Notes: generated from the sequence alone by a model not told the origin. A stretch of DNA of 64,000 nt from Nocardia goodfellowii (GCF_017875645.1 NZ_JAGGMR010000001.1:6200001-6264000), one strand, 5' to 3'. Counted from the stretch's first letter, positions 15,875-25,618 are shown. A program made the numbers and translations.

Positions 15875-17311
15875 TCACGACGTGAGTTCGGCGCTGTCTA
15901 TCTGGAAAGCCTCGCCGACCGGAACCAGCACGGCCACCCGGGTTTCGGTCGCGACCTTGCCGTCGACATAGCGCAAGGTCAAGCGGTAGGTGGCGGTGAG
16001 ATTGCCGGTGTCGGTATCGACCACCTGCACGCCGGTCGAGGCGACGGTGCCCCAGAAGTCCCGGTAGCCGGCGTACCCGCCGATGTAGTTCTGGTAGCGC
16101 GGCGTAAGACGTCCCCACGCGGCCGCCGGATCATCCGGGAGCAGCGCATAGTGTTCCTGGACAAAGGCGGCGATGCTGTCGAGCGCCTGGGGTGGTGGAG
16201 GAATCACACCGGTCGGGGAGGTCGCGCCTCGCGTCGTTGTCATAGTCGGCGTCGATGTCGAGTCGAGCGGTTCGCCCGGGGGCGGGGGCGCGCTGCTGAT
16301 CGACCCGGACTCGCCCTTGCCCTGAAGTTGGCTCACCAGCACCGCGCCGACAATAAGCGCGGCCACCAAAGCCGCGACAGCCACGAGGATTCCGGCTCGG
16401 CGGGGCCGTCGCGGACGGGTCGGAGACGGATTCGGATTGAGCTGCGTGGGGTCGAATCGGGCCGGATCGGGCACTGTGGCGGGGGCCCGTGAACTCGACC
16501 GCGGTGCGTCGGCGGCCGCGCGCGCGGCCGCCGCCAACTCCCCCGCCGTCCGGTACCGCCGCGCCGGATCCTTCGCCATCCCGCGCGCGATCACATCGTC
16601 GAACGCGGCTGATACCTGCCCGTTCGACGGCCGCGGCGGCGGTTCGGTGAGATGCGCGGCGATCTGGCGTTCGGCGCTCTCCCCCGCGAAAGGCTTGGTG
16701 CCGGTGAGGCATTCGTACAGCACACACGCCAGCGAGTAGACATCGGCGCGACCGTCGTAGCTACCCTGGGTCAGCCGTTCCGGGGCCATGTAGGCGAACG
16801 TGCCGATCGTCGCGCCGGTCGTGGTGAGACTGGATTCCCCGGTCCCCGCCGCGATCCCGAAATCGATGAGATAAGCGAAATCGGCTGCGGTGACAAGAAC
16901 ATTGGACGGTTTCACGTCGCGGTGCACCAGTCCCGCCTCGTGCGCCGCGTCCAAGGCCGCGGCGATCTGCTCCAGGTAGGCCACGGCTTTCGGCGGTGGC
17001 AGCGGGCCGCCCAGCACTAGCAGCGAGCCCAGATCCGTGCCCTCGACCAGCCGCATGTCCAGGTAGAGGCGGTCGTCGATCTCACCGTAGTGATGGATCG
17101 GGATGACGTGCGGTTCGCTCAGCCGCGCCGCCGCCTGCGCCTCCCGCCGGAACCGCTCGCGATACACCTTGTCGTGCGCGAAATGCGGCGGCAGCACCTT
17201 CAGGGCGACCACCCGATCGGTCCCGGTGTCGAAGGCCCGATACACCTGCCCCATGCCGCCCTCGCCGAGCAACTCGACGAGCCGATACCGGCCGAACGGT
17301 GTTCCATCCAC
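15875..17311 (-). CDS. PknB-type transmembrane Ser/Thr protein kinase
   Basis: A 478-residue kinase. The Gly loop is [12 protein letters not shown], catalytic lysine K38 lies in VALKV, the catalytic loop is [10 protein letters not shown] and the metal loop DFG; the activation segment is [20 protein letters not shown] Pro/Arg-rich juxtamembrane stretch precedes one membrane helix ([20 protein letters not shown], about residues 309-328). The outer part is a Ser/Thr/Pro linker and a compact domain of about 110 residues ([17 protein letters not shown]... to the end). That domain resembles the NTF2-like sensor regions of some actinobacterial kinases and has no PASTA repeats. It signals envelope conditions to the cytoplasm; the ligand is unknown. 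Confidence 0.9.
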   Translation of the reverse strand: MDGTPFGRYRLVELLGEGGMGQVYRAFDTGTDRVVALKVLPPHFAHDKVYRERFRREAQAAARLSEPHVIPIHHYGEIDDRLYLDMRLVEGTDLGSLLVLGGPLPPPKAVAYLEQIAAALDAAHEAGLVHRDVKPSNVLVTAADFAYLIDFGIAAGTGESSLTTTGATIGTFAYMAPERLTQGSYDGRADVYSLACVLYECLTGTKPFAGESAERQIAAHLTEPPPRPSNGQVSAAFDDVIARGMAKDPARRYRTAGELAAAARAAADAPRSSSRAPATVPDPARFDPTQLNPNPSPTRPRRPRRAGILVAVAALVAALIVGAVLVSQLQGKGESGSISSAPPPPGEPLDSTSTPTMTTTRGATSPTGVIPPPPQALDSIAAFVQEHYALLPDDPAAAWGRLTPRYQNYIGGYAGYRDFWGTVASTGVQVVDTDTGNLTATYRLTLRYVDGKVATETRVAVLVPVGEAFQIDSAELTS

Positions 17312-17463
17312 CCTGTACGACTACCACCGAATCCAGCAACCCGCCATGCGAATGCGCCGACAATACAGATCACCGCAACCTCGAAGCGTGGTCGGCGGTT
17401 TATCACCGCCTCGCTCCGGGCAGTCGACCTACAGGACGCATTCGACGCGTGAAGGGAACTCCG

Positions 17464-18141
17464 ATGGCTCAGTACCCGGCAGCAGTGGTGGAAAACGCTT
17501 TCGGAGCCGTGGCCCGATTGCGTGGCGCGCGGGTCTTTCATCCCGACGGCGTCTATCTGACCGGTCGATTACGGGTCGACAGCGAGTTCGAGCACCTGTT
17601 CGGGGTGGGCGATCAGCCGGTGACCGCGCGGCTGTCGAAAGGAACGTCCATGCCCGCCGGACTTCCCGACGTACTCGGTCTCGCCTTCCGGGTCCCCACT
17701 CGCGACAACCGGCCGTGGGATTTCACGCTCGCCACCACCGGCACCGGCAACCTGACCCGGTTCCTGGTGACGCCCACCCGTGGCTGGCGCAGCGCACGGT
17801 ACGGCAGTCTGCTGCCTTACCGTTTCGACGGTTCGGACGCCACCTGGATCTTCGCCGAACCCGATCACACGCAGCCGGACACGGCTTCACTGGACGCGAT
17901 GGCGGGATATGTGCGAGACAACTTCTTGACGTTCCTGCTGACGGCGAGCAGCTATGCCAAGCCACATCGCAAATTCGGCGAGCTGACGTTGCGCCAGGAC
18001 GAGGCGGTCGAACATCCCATCGACTATTTCGATCCGATCCTGCATTGTCCGCCCGGTGTGCGAATGGTTCCGGAGGTCGTCAGCACGGTCCGCGAACTCG
18101 CTTACACCGGTAGCCGCCGCGGCCGCCATCAGATTCCCTGA
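17464..18141 (+). CDS. Catalase-fold family protein (annotated elsewhere as phosphodiesterase-like)
   Basis: About 225 residues starting MAQYPAAVVENAFGAVARL, with a GAAGGGA ribosome site upstream. The middle resembles the catalase-like superfamily barrel: FHPDGVYLTGRLRVDSEFEHLFG, VTARLSKGTSMPAGLPDVLGLAFRVP, WDFTLATTG. It is much shorter than true catalases, and the N-terminal catalytic His and distal Asn were not found in canonical form. Peroxidase or haem binding is therefore unproven. It stands alone, convergent with the DUF4383 gene across a strong terminator. Confidence 0.6.
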   Translation: MAQYPAAVVENAFGAVARLRGARVFHPDGVYLTGRLRVDSEFEHLFGVGDQPVTARLSKGTSMPAGLPDVLGLAFRVPTRDNRPWDFTLATTGTGNLTRFLVTPTRGWRSARYGSLLPYRFDGSDATWIFAEPDHTQPDTASLDAMAGYVRDNFLTFLLTASSYAKPHRKFGELTLRQDEAVEHPIDYFDPILHCPPGVRMVPEVVSTVRELAYTGSRRGRHQIP

Positions 18142-18146
18142 ACGCG

Positions 18147-18180
18147 ATTTCGGCCACGTCATGTAGGACGTGGCCGAAAT
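18147..18180. terminator. Bidirectional terminator
   Basis: Perfect 14-bp arms (ATTTCGGCCACGTC and its complement) with loop ATGTAG. A/T at both stem ends gives a T-run on either strand. It lies exactly between two convergent genes. Confidence 0.88.
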
Positions 18181-18196
18181 GTGGTACCGCCGAGAA

Positions 18197-18685
18197 TCAG
18201 ACACCCGGCCCCGCCGGGTAGTTACCGGTGCTGAAATCTCCGCCGGTCCGCGCCCCCAGCCGGGGCAACAGCAATCCGAGGGCGATCATGCCGATGCCCA
18301 GGACGAAATGCAGCCAATTGTCGGCGACATTCAGCGGGACGAAGTTCGCGTCACTGGTGCGATCGATGACCAGGCCGTACAGCCAGAGCACCAAGTAGAT
18401 CGCACCGCCGACGAGCAGGTACATCCGCGCTCCCGGCGCTGTCCGAGCGGCGAGGATGCCCGCCAGACCGAACAGTAGGTGGACGACGTTATGCAGAATC
18501 GAGACCTGGAATATGCCGAGCAGTTCGGCGTGTGATTCGTGGCCCGCCATCTCCATGGTGTCGTAGCCCGAGGTGACGCCGGGAATGAACCCCAGTATCC
18601 CCACCAGAAGGAACACCGCGCCCACCACGAGGGCGCCCAACTGTACCGGTGACCGCCGCATAGTGTTCGTTGCAGAAGTTGACAT
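18197..18685 (-). CDS. DUF4383 four-helix membrane protein
   Basis: A 162-residue protein with four hydrophobic helices (LGALVVGAVFLLVGILGFIPG, ILHNVVHLLFGLAGILAA, YLLVGGAIYLVLWLYGLVI, WLHFVLGIGMIALGLLLPRLG) and the family motif HNVVHLLFG around residue 65. DUF4383 proteins are common in actinobacteria and of unknown role. An AAGGAAGAACTGTC ribosome region precedes MSTSATNTMRR. A broken HAD gene lies just upstream on the same strand. Confidence 0.9.
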   Translation of the reverse strand: MSTSATNTMRRSPVQLGALVVGAVFLLVGILGFIPGVTSGYDTMEMAGHESHAELLGIFQVSILHNVVHLLFGLAGILAARTAPGARMYLLVGGAIYLVLWLYGLVIDRTSDANFVPLNVADNWLHFVLGIGMIALGLLLPRLGARTGGDFSTGNYPAGPGV

Positions 18686-18778
18686 GACAGTTCTTCCTTT
18701 CGCCGAGCGGATACCCGACTCGCGGCGGAGATTCCCGGCCCGATCGCACCGAAACCTGAAATTTCAATTCACCGGGCG

Positions 18779-18965
18779 TCGTGGCCCACACCAGATCGCA
18801 GTCCAACTCCGCGAGCCGCCGACCGTGCGCCGGGTCGACCCGCACCAGGAGCGGGTTCGCACCCTCCGGAATTCCGGAATGCCATTGGGGATAGTCGCGC
18901 GCGGTACCACCGAATGGAATGAGGGGGCCGTCGACGTCGAGGAAGAGCAGCGGCTTGGTGGGCAC
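18779..18965 (-). pseudogene. Truncated HAD-domain protein remnant
   Basis: Reading from a GTG, the frame begins VPTKPLLFLDVDGPLIPFGG and goes on to LAELDCDLVWATT, about 62 residues. This is the N-terminal half of a small HAD-type family (DVDG nucleophile motif). After ATT the expected Trp-Glu continuation is replaced by unrelated sequence that runs into the DUF4383 promoter. The 3' half seems deleted. A very short functional protein is unlikely. Confidence 0.6.
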
Positions 18966-19184
18966 ATTCGGACAGTAGCCCAGAACGTGCCGGATTCCTG
19001 CGGGCGCGTCACCGAGCTGGCGCACACCGTGCGCGCCCATCTCCCGGCGACCTAGCCTCCGGAACCTCGAGAAGCCTTACGGGCGAATGTGATCGAGCTC
19101 GCCCGGCAGCGATAGCTCTCGGCCCGAGCACAATTCCCCGGCAGCGCCCGGTTTGCCCGGCTCGATCCGGGAAAGCTCCGGAGT

Positions 19185-19922
19185 ATGGGTTTTCCAGCTT
19201 CGATCACGGTGGCATTGTTCGATCTCGACGGTGTGCTGACCGATACCGCGCAGGTGCATCGGCGGGCGTGGAAGGAGACGTTCGACGCTTTTCTGGCCCG
19301 GCGAATCGGGGACTCGTACGAGCCGTTCAGCGACGACGACTATCTGGAGTATGTGGATGGACGGCCGCGCGCGGATGGCGTCCGGGAGTTCCTGAGATCA
19401 CGGGACATCACCTTGCCGGAGGGCGATCCCGATGACCTGCCCGGAGATTCGACGGTGCACGGGGTGGGCAACCAGAAGAACCAGCTGCTGCTGGCCGTGA
19501 TCGAACGCGACGGGATCCGGGTGTATCCGGAAGCGGCGGGGTATGTCTCGCGGCTCCGCGAGGCGGGGCTGGGCATCGGGGTGGTGACTTCGTCGGCGAA
19601 CGCCGAGGCGGTGCTGACGGCCGCGAAACTGGCGCACCTGGTCGACGTCCGGATCGACGGCGTGGAGATCGCCGAGCGGGGTCTGCGCGGTAAACCCGCG
19701 CCCGATTCCTTCGTCGCCGGTGCCACGGCTTTCGACGTAAAGCCGGAGCAGGCTGTGGTTTTCGAGGACGCGGTGGCCGGTGTCGAAGCGGGACGGGCGG
19801 GCGCGTTCGGGTACGTGGTGGGCGTCGATCGGGTCCGCGACGGCAGGCACGCCGAGGCGCTGCGCGCGGCCGGCGCGGATGTGGTGGTCACCGATCTCAC
19901 CGAACTGGAGGATCGGCGATGA
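19185..19922 (+). CDS. Beta-phosphoglucomutase family HAD hydrolase
   Basis: A 245-residue HAD enzyme with nucleophile motif FDLDGVLTDT (D residues 12 and 14), a helical cap (TFDAFLARR... FLRSRD), motif II TSSANAEAV, the lysine motif RGLRGKPAPDSF and acidic motif VVFEDAVAGVEAG. Beta-phosphoglucomutases convert beta-glucose 1-phosphate to glucose 6-phosphate. The last four bases overlap the start of the GH65 phosphorylase (ATGA), so the pair is translationally coupled. The phosphorylase makes beta-glucose 1-phosphate and this enzyme passes it on. The pair matches Rv3400/Rv3401 of M. tuberculosis in order and type. Confidence 0.9.
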   Translation: MGFPASITVALFDLDGVLTDTAQVHRRAWKETFDAFLARRIGDSYEPFSDDDYLEYVDGRPRADGVREFLRSRDITLPEGDPDDLPGDSTVHGVGNQKNQLLLAVIERDGIRVYPEAAGYVSRLREAGLGIGVVTSSANAEAVLTAAKLAHLVDVRIDGVEIAERGLRGKPAPDSFVAGATAFDVKPEQAVVFEDAVAGVEAGRAGAFGYVVGVDRVRDGRHAEALRAAGADVVVTDLTELEDRR

Positions 19923-22291
19923 AGCGCGACTGCTCCGGCTTCGACATCGCGCCCTGGGAATTGCGCTGGTGCGGGCTCGATCTCGACGCATTGCATCGCA
20001 CCGAATCGATCTTCGCGCTGTCCAACGGGCACATCGGGTTGCGCGGCAGCTTCGAGGAGGGTGAACCGGTGGGCAAACCCGGCACCTATCTGAACGGGTT
20101 CTACGAGAAGCGCGAATTCCCTTATGCCGAGGGCGGTTACGGCTACCCAGGCGACGGCCAGACGATGGTGAACGTCACCGACGGCAAGATCATCCGATTG
20201 CTCGTCGAGGACGAGCCGCTCGATATGCGCTACGGCAAAGCGGTGGAACACGAACGGGTGCTGGATTTCCGGTCGGGCACGTTGCGCCGCACCACGGTGT
20301 GGACCTCCCCCACCGGCCGCAATGTGCGGATCAATTCCGAGCGGCTGGTGTCGTTCACCGACCGCGCGCTGGCCGCGATCCGCTACGAGGTGGAGCCGCT
20401 CGACGGTGACATGGACCTGGTGATCCAGTCGGATCTGCTGGCGAACGAACCGGTTCCGACCCAGGCCGGTGATCCGCGGCTGGCCGCGGTGCTGGATCGT
20501 CCGCTGGTCTCGGACTTCTCGGCGGCGCGGGATTTCAGTGCGGTACTCGCCCACCACACCCGCCGCTCCGGGCTGCGGATGGCGGCGGGCATGCACCACG
20601 AGTTGAGCGTGACCGAGACACCGCGCTGCGATATCCACGCCGAGGACGATCTGGCCCGGCTGACCGTCGCGGTCGATGTGGCTCAAGGCGACAAGCTATG
20701 TCTGACAAAGTATCTCGCTTACGGCTGGTCCAGTCGCCGGTCCACCCCCGCGCTGCGGGCTCAGGTGGACGCGGCGCTGGCCGCCGGACTGGAAACCGGC
20801 TGGGACGAACTGCTGACCCGACAACGTCAGTACCTGGACAACTTCTGGGAGCACGCCGATATCGAGATCGACGGCGACCCGGAATTGCAGCAGGCGGTAC
20901 GTTTCGCCATGTTCCACGTCCTGCAAGCCGGCGCGCGCGGTGAGACGCGGGCGATTCCGGCCAAGGGACTGACCGGCCCCGGCTACGACGGGCACGCGTT
21001 CTGGGACACCGAGACTTTCGTCCTGCCGGTACTCATGTACACCAACCCGATCGCGGCGGGAGACGCACTGCGCTGGCGGCACGCGACCCTGGACCAGGCC
21101 CGGCAACGAGCCCATGAGCTGGGCCAGCCCGGAGCGATGTTCCCGTGGCGCTCCATCAACGGCGAAGAGGGTTCGGGGTATTGGCCAACCGGTACCGCGG
21201 CGGTCCACGTGAACGCCGATATCGCCGACGCGGTGGTGCGCTACCTGGCCGCCACCGGCGACGAGCAGTTCGAAACCGAATGCGGCGTGGAGCTTTTGGT
21301 GGAGACCGCCCGGCTCTGGGCCGGTCTCGGACACTTCGACGCGGCCGGCGCGTTCCGGATCGATCGGGTCACCGGACCCGACGAATATTCGGCGCTGGCC
21401 GACAACAACGCCTACACCAATCTGATGGCGCAGCAGAATCTGCACGAGGCCGCCGAGGCGTGTGTCCGCCGGCCCGAGATCGCGCGCCGCCTCCGGGTCG
21501 AGGACGCCGAGATCGCGGCCTGGCGGGACGCCGCGAAACGCATGGCGCTGCCGTACAACTCGGACCTGGGCGTGCACGAACAATCAGAGGGCTGTACCCG
21601 GCACGCCCGCTGGGATTTCGCCGCGACACCGCCGGAGAAGTATCCGCTGCTGCTGAATTACCACTACTTCGACCTGTACCGGAAGCAAGTGGTGAAGCAA
21701 GCGGACCTGACCTTGGCGATGTACCTGCGGCCGGAGATGTTCACGCCCGAGCAGAAGGCCCGCAACTTCGAGTACTACGAGGCCCTGACGGTGCGCGACT
21801 CCTCGCTGTCGGCCTGCCCGCAATCCGTGCTCGCCGCGGAGGTGGGCCATCTGGGCTTGGCCTACGCCTATTTCGGTGAGGCCGCGCTGACCGACCTGCA
21901 CGATCTGCACCGCAACGTCTCCAACGGGCTGCATATCGCGTCGCTGGCGGGGACCTGGATCTGCTGTGTGGGTGGCTTCGGCGGCATGCGCACCAGCGGC
22001 GGACGCCTGTGCTTCGCGCCGCGACTACCCGGGGAGCTCGACCGCTTGGCCTTCCGCATCATCTGGCGAGACAGCCGGATCGCGGTGGAGATCACCCGGG
22101 AGACCGCGACCTACCGGCTGCTGTCGGGTGCGTCGCTCACCCTCCGGCATCATGGTGAGCCGTTCGAGCTGACCGCCGCGCCGGTCACCCTGGCGATTCC
22201 GGAGTTGCCGGTCAAACCCGCCCCGGCGCTGCCCGAAGGCCGCGCACCGTACGACCGGCGACAAGCGAGGAATTCCGGGACCAAGCCCTGA
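19919..22291 (+). CDS. Glycoside hydrolase family 65 (disaccharide phosphorylase)
   Basis: A 790-residue GH65 protein with an N-terminal beta-sandwich, linker helices and an (alpha/alpha)6 barrel. The catalytic acid is E489 in VTGPDEYSALADNNAYTN. A phosphate-site region is seen at VRDSSLSACPQSV, and KQADLTLAMYL is also typical. Family members phosphorolyse maltose, trehalose, kojibiose or nigerose to beta-glucose 1-phosphate plus glucose; sequence alone does not separate them here. It is coupled by overlap to the upstream phosphomutase-like gene. Confidence 0.9.
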   Translation: MKRDCSGFDIAPWELRWCGLDLDALHRTESIFALSNGHIGLRGSFEEGEPVGKPGTYLNGFYEKREFPYAEGGYGYPGDGQTMVNVTDGKIIRLLVEDEPLDMRYGKAVEHERVLDFRSGTLRRTTVWTSPTGRNVRINSERLVSFTDRALAAIRYEVEPLDGDMDLVIQSDLLANEPVPTQAGDPRLAAVLDRPLVSDFSAARDFSAVLAHHTRRSGLRMAAGMHHELSVTETPRCDIHAEDDLARLTVAVDVAQGDKLCLTKYLAYGWSSRRSTPALRAQVDAALAAGLETGWDELLTRQRQYLDNFWEHADIEIDGDPELQQAVRFAMFHVLQAGARGETRAIPAKGLTGPGYDGHAFWDTETFVLPVLMYTNPIAAGDALRWRHATLDQARQRAHELGQPGAMFPWRSINGEEGSGYWPTGTAAVHVNADIADAVVRYLAATGDEQFETECGVELLVETARLWAGLGHFDAAGAFRIDRVTGPDEYSALADNNAYTNLMAQQNLHEAAEACVRRPEIARRLRVEDAEIAAWRDAAKRMALPYNSDLGVHEQSEGCTRHARWDFAATPPEKYPLLLNYHYFDLYRKQVVKQADLTLAMYLRPEMFTPEQKARNFEYYEALTVRDSSLSACPQSVLAAEVGHLGLAYAYFGEAALTDLHDLHRNVSNGLHIASLAGTWICCVGGFGGMRTSGGRLCFAPRLPGELDRLAFRIIWRDSRIAVEITRETATYRLLSGASLTLRHHGEPFELTAAPVTLAIPELPVKPAPALPEGRAPYDRRQARNSGTKP

Positions 22292-22295
22292 GGCC

Positions 22296-22895
22296 TCAGG
22301 CCTGCACGCCGGTGGAGACCTCGCGCCCGGTGGCGATCAGCAGCAGGTCGACCACCGGCGCGCGCACTTCCTCGGGTCCGTCACCATGACTCCACCGCGC
22401 ATCCGTCGCGATCAGGCGCTTGCCGCGCAGCCGCTTCTTGGCACCGTAGAACATGCTGCCCAGCGCGTAGTCGAGCGGCGCGACCACCCGTTCGGCCGGT
22501 GGGCGGTAGTCCCGCCCGAGCGGCCGGGCGATGTCCTGCCCGTGCACGATGATGTCCACCAGCGGATCGAGCGCACCCGCGCCCGGGGACCGCCGATGAC
22601 AGTCCGCGCCCGCGCGCAGCAGCGCGATCAGTTCGGTGGGCGTGTACCGCACGGCCTGCCGGCGCGCCGCGTCCGCGTTCGCCCGGTCCCAATTCCCCCT
22701 CGCCCGGATGACGTCCACGAGGACCGAGCGCACCGTGTCGCGGTTGGACAGCGTCAGATGTGCGAGCACCTCGTGCACGGTCCATCCCGCACACAGCGAC
22801 GGCCGCCGCCACTCGTGCTCGCTGAGACCCTCGAGAAAGTCCGCCAGCGCCAGCCGCTCGTCCCGCACCTGCTCCTGGATCTGTACACGGTCCAT
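22296..22895 (-). CDS. Mycothiol-dependent maleylpyruvate isomerase-family protein
   Basis: A 199-residue DinB/MDMPI-type four-helix protein. The N-terminal motif LCAGWTVHEVLAHLTLSNRD and the later DIIVHGQDIARPLG supply the His residues that hold a metal and position mycothiol in this family. Characterised members are maleylpyruvate isomerases or mycothiol S-transferases; many actinobacterial copies have unknown substrates. Start MDRVQIQEQ, with a GGGAGA upstream. It is the only gene on its transcript and ends 4 bp from the GH65 stop. Confidence 0.85.
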   Translation of the reverse strand: MDRVQIQEQVRDERLALADFLEGLSEHEWRRPSLCAGWTVHEVLAHLTLSNRDTVRSVLVDVIRARGNWDRANADAARRQAVRYTPTELIALLRAGADCHRRSPGAGALDPLVDIIVHGQDIARPLGRDYRPPAERVVAPLDYALGSMFYGAKKRLRGKRLIATDARWSHGDGPEEVRAPVVDLLLIATGREVSTGVQA

Positions 22896-22941
22896 GATTC
22901 TCAGTCTCCCGGTCGTTCGGATGCTCTCCATACAGACCCGG

Positions 22942-22969
22942 CGGCCCGCCGAAATTCATCGGCGGGCCG
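22942..22969 (-). terminator. Terminator of the lipid-cluster operon
   Basis: Perfect 11-bp arms (CGGCCCGCCGA and its complement) with loop AATTCA. It starts 22 nt past the stop of the SCP2-like gene and marks the 3' end of the six-gene operon. Confidence 0.7.
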
Positions 22970-22990
22970 GAAAAGCGTCACCCTGGGCGT

Positions 22991-23404
22991 TCAGGGGAAC
23001 CAGGTATCCAGGCGCATAGCGGTCGGAATACTGCCCGTGATGCGCATCTTCCGGGTCGCCAGCAGGTGCACGCCGCTGGCCTGGCGGGCGATGAGGCGCA
23101 GGAAGGAGACGTCACCCAGGGTGATGGTGACCGCCGGAGCGGCCGGGATGGGGCCGGGTGTGGCGGTGCAGACGCCGTGCCGGATGTGCATGTCCCAGGT
23201 GTCGGGGCGGATTCCGATCTGCCATCGGATCAGCGCGTCCACCTTGCGCGTCTTTCCGGAATCGACTCCGGCGCGCCATATTTCGAAGATCCGCCGCAGG
23301 ATTCGAGGCCGCTCGACCGGGTCGGCCATGATGTCGAGCAGTTCGTCGTCGGACGAACTGGTGACCAGGTGCTGGAACTCGGCTTCGGTGGTGTCACTGT
23401 TCAT
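22991..23404 (-). CDS. SCP2 sterol/lipid-carrier-like protein
   Basis: A 137-residue protein starting MNSDTTEAEFQHLVTSSSDDELLDIMADPVERPRILRRIFEIWRAG. It continues with a beta-rich SCP2-like fold (VDALIRWQIGIRPDTWDMHIRHGVC, TITLGDVSFLRLIARQASGVHLLATRKMRITGS). SCP2 domains bind acyl chains, sterols or acyl-CoA in a hydrophobic tunnel. It is the last gene of the operon and overlaps the SDR stop by 4 bp. A role as carrier or presenter of the lipid intermediate is inferred from neighbours. Confidence 0.75.
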   Translation of the reverse strand: MNSDTTEAEFQHLVTSSSDDELLDIMADPVERPRILRRIFEIWRAGVDSGKTRKVDALIRWQIGIRPDTWDMHIRHGVCTATPGPIPAAPAVTITLGDVSFLRLIARQASGVHLLATRKMRITGSIPTAMRLDTWFP

Positions 23405-24261
23405 TTCGCTTCTCGCAGTCCTTCGAGGGGCCTTCGGCGGACCTGGTCGAGCAGCCGAGCCCCTTCGGGGCCGACGACCCGCTGGTAGGCCGGTCCGAGC
23501 AGGCGCTGGAGCAGGTCCAGGATCCAGGCGTCCCGGCCGACCAGCACCCGGGCCCGTCCGGCGCGGACGCCGGACAGGATGGTGCGGGCCGCCGCGACCG
23601 GCGAAACCCCGGGGTCACGGTCGAACGCGGCCGCCAGGACATCCACGTCGATGCCGGCGGCCGCGTTCGAGTTCCGCACGATGGCGGTCTTGACGCCGCC
23701 CGGGCACACGCAGGTCACGCGTACCGGATGGCCGGCGGCCCGCAATTCCATGCGCAGCGCTTCGGTGAAGCCGCGGACGGCGAATTTCGCCGCGCTGTAA
23801 GCGCTTTGACCCGGGAACGCGACGAGGCCGAACACACTGGAGATGTTGACCAGGTGACCGTCACCGGAGGCGATGAGGTGCGGCAGGAACGCCTTGGTGC
23901 CGTGCACCACACCCCAGAAGTTCACCTGCATGACCCGTTCCAGGTCGGCGTACTCGGTTTCGGTGATCTCGCCGGTGAACGAGACGCCCGCGTTGTTGAC
24001 CACCAGATGCACCGCGCCGAATTGCGTGCGCACCCGATCGGCGTAGGCGGCCATCGCACCCCGATCGCGCACGTCCAGCGGCTCGGCGCGGACCTCGCCG
24101 CCGAGCGCCCGCACCTGCTGCACCGTCTCGGCCAAGCCTGCCTCGTCGATGTCGGTGAGCGCCAGGCGAGCGCCGGACGCGGCCAGCTGCCGCGCCAGCG
24201 CCTGCCCGATGCCCGAACCGGCGCCGGTGACCACCGCGGTCTTGCCGACGAATTCGCTCAC
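23401..24261 (-). CDS. Short-chain dehydrogenase/reductase
   Basis: A 286-residue classical SDR. Cofactor motif TGAGSGIG is at residues 12-19, with NNAG, catalytic Ser in NISSVFG, and YSAAK with the catalytic Tyr and Lys. The Asp after strand 2 (LTDID) suggests an NAD(H) preference. A C-terminal helical tail (ILDLLQRLLGPAYQRVVGPEG) may contact membranes or partners. It overlaps the P450 stop by 4 bp and the SCP2 start by 4 bp. In this operon it could reduce a keto-lipid or oxidise a hydroxyl made by the P450; direction and substrate are inferred only. Confidence 0.9.
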   Translation of the reverse strand: MSEFVGKTAVVTGAGSGIGQALARQLAASGARLALTDIDEAGLAETVQQVRALGGEVRAEPLDVRDRGAMAAYADRVRTQFGAVHLVVNNAGVSFTGEITETEYADLERVMQVNFWGVVHGTKAFLPHLIASGDGHLVNISSVFGLVAFPGQSAYSAAKFAVRGFTEALRMELRAAGHPVRVTCVCPGGVKTAIVRNSNAAAGIDVDVLAAAFDRDPGVSPVAAARTILSGVRAGRARVLVGRDAWILDLLQRLLGPAYQRVVGPEGARLLDQVRRRPLEGLREAK

Positions 24262-25607
24262 CGTCCGTCACCACCGATCTCGACCAGCGGCGGCGCGCTG
24301 ATCCTCGCGCCCTTGGCCGGGGCGAAGGCGACGTGCTTGGAGCTGGCCCGCTCCGGACCGCGCAGATCGGTCGTGATCTGACGGCGGGCCAGCAGCACCC
24401 GCAGCACCTCCGTGGCCTCCATCAACGCGAAGTTGGCTCCGACACAGCGGCGGGCGCCGCCGCCGAACGGAGCCCAGAGGCCGGGTGGAATCGGACCTTC
24501 GAGGAAACGCTCGGGCCGGAATCTCGCCGGCTCCGGGAAGTTCACCGGGTCGTTCTGCACGATCCCGATCATCGGCATGACCGTGCTGCCCTTGGGCAGG
24601 CGATAGCCCGCGAGTTCGACGTCCTCGGTGAGCGTCCAGGTGACCTCGAAGATGACCGGATGCATCCGCAGCGATTCCTTCACCACGGCTTCGAGATACG
24701 CGGTGTCGTCCAGAACCGCGGCCTTGGCCGCCTCGCGGGCCACCTGCCGGTCGCGGGCCAGCTCGTGCAGCGCCCACGCCAGCCCGGTCGCGGTGGTTTC
24801 GTGTCCGGCGATCAGCAGGGTGATCAGCTGATCGCGGATCTCCAGATCGGACAGCGCGTCTTCGCCGTCGCCGGCCACCAGCAGCCGGGACAGCACGTCG
24901 GTGCGCTCGCTGAGGCCGGAGCTGGTGCGGCGCTCGGCGATCACCTCGTAGACCAGCGCGTCGATCTCCCCGACCAGTTTCATAGCGCCGCGCCAGGGGC
25001 CGACCCGTTGCGCGCCAGGCACATTCAGGCCCATCAGCACGATCAGGTCCATGTCCAGCAACCGGCCCAGCAGTGCCCGCATCCGATCGAAGCGCGGTCC
25101 CTCGGCGATGCCGAACGTCACCCGGGACATGATGTCGAGCGTCAATTCCCGCATCCGGTCGTGACTTTCGAACGACGTGGCCACCGGCCAGCGGTCCACC
25201 TCGGCGACCGTGAGGTCGCGCACGATGTCCAGGTATCCGCGAATCGCGTTGCGTCCGAACAGCGGCGCCATCAACTTGCGCAGCCGCTTGTGCTCGTCGC
25301 CGTCCACCATGAACACCGACTTGTGCCCCATCACCGGCGCCATCACCCGATTGCCCTCGCCCGCCGAGAACTGCGACGGCGGCGCCGCGAACATCGCGGC
25401 GATGTGCTGGGGGTCGTAGAGCAGAATCACCTTGCGCCACGGGTAGATATCGATCGATACGACATCCCCGAACTTCGCCCGCAGACTCGCCGCCCAGCGG
25501 TGCCGCCACCAGGTGAACAGCACCGATTGCAGCACGGGGGGCAGCCGGGGCCCCGGCGGTCTGGCCAGCAGGGTGCCGCGCCCGGTTTCTATGCGTCGCA
25601 TCAACAT
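24258..25607 (-). CDS. Cytochrome P450
   Basis: A 449-residue P450. The oxygen-binding helix has AGHETTA, the K-helix ESLRMHP (ExxR) and the haem loop FGGGARRCVG with thiolate C388. The N-terminus (MLMRRIETGRGTLLARPPGP...) is basic and Pro-rich, without an obvious membrane anchor. Start chosen at the ATG after GAAGGA; a longer frame continues into the fusion gene. It starts 11 nt after the fusion stop and overlaps the SDR start. It probably hydroxylates or desaturates a lipid intermediate, with redox partners encoded elsewhere because none is in this operon. Confidence 0.92.
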   Translation of the reverse strand: MLMRRIETGRGTLLARPPGPRLPPVLQSVLFTWWRHRWAASLRAKFGDVVSIDIYPWRKVILLYDPQHIAAMFAAPPSQFSAGEGNRVMAPVMGHKSVFMVDGDEHKRLRKLMAPLFGRNAIRGYLDIVRDLTVAEVDRWPVATSFESHDRMRELTLDIMSRVTFGIAEGPRFDRMRALLGRLLDMDLIVLMGLNVPGAQRVGPWRGAMKLVGEIDALVYEVIAERRTSSGLSERTDVLSRLLVAGDGEDALSDLEIRDQLITLLIAGHETTATGLAWALHELARDRQVAREAAKAAVLDDTAYLEAVVKESLRMHPVIFEVTWTLTEDVELAGYRLPKGSTVMPMIGIVQNDPVNFPEPARFRPERFLEGPIPPGLWAPFGGGARRCVGANFALMEATEVLRVLLARRQITTDLRGPERASSKHVAFAPAKGARISAPPLVEIGGDGR

Positions 25608-25618
25608 CGTGTCGTCCT

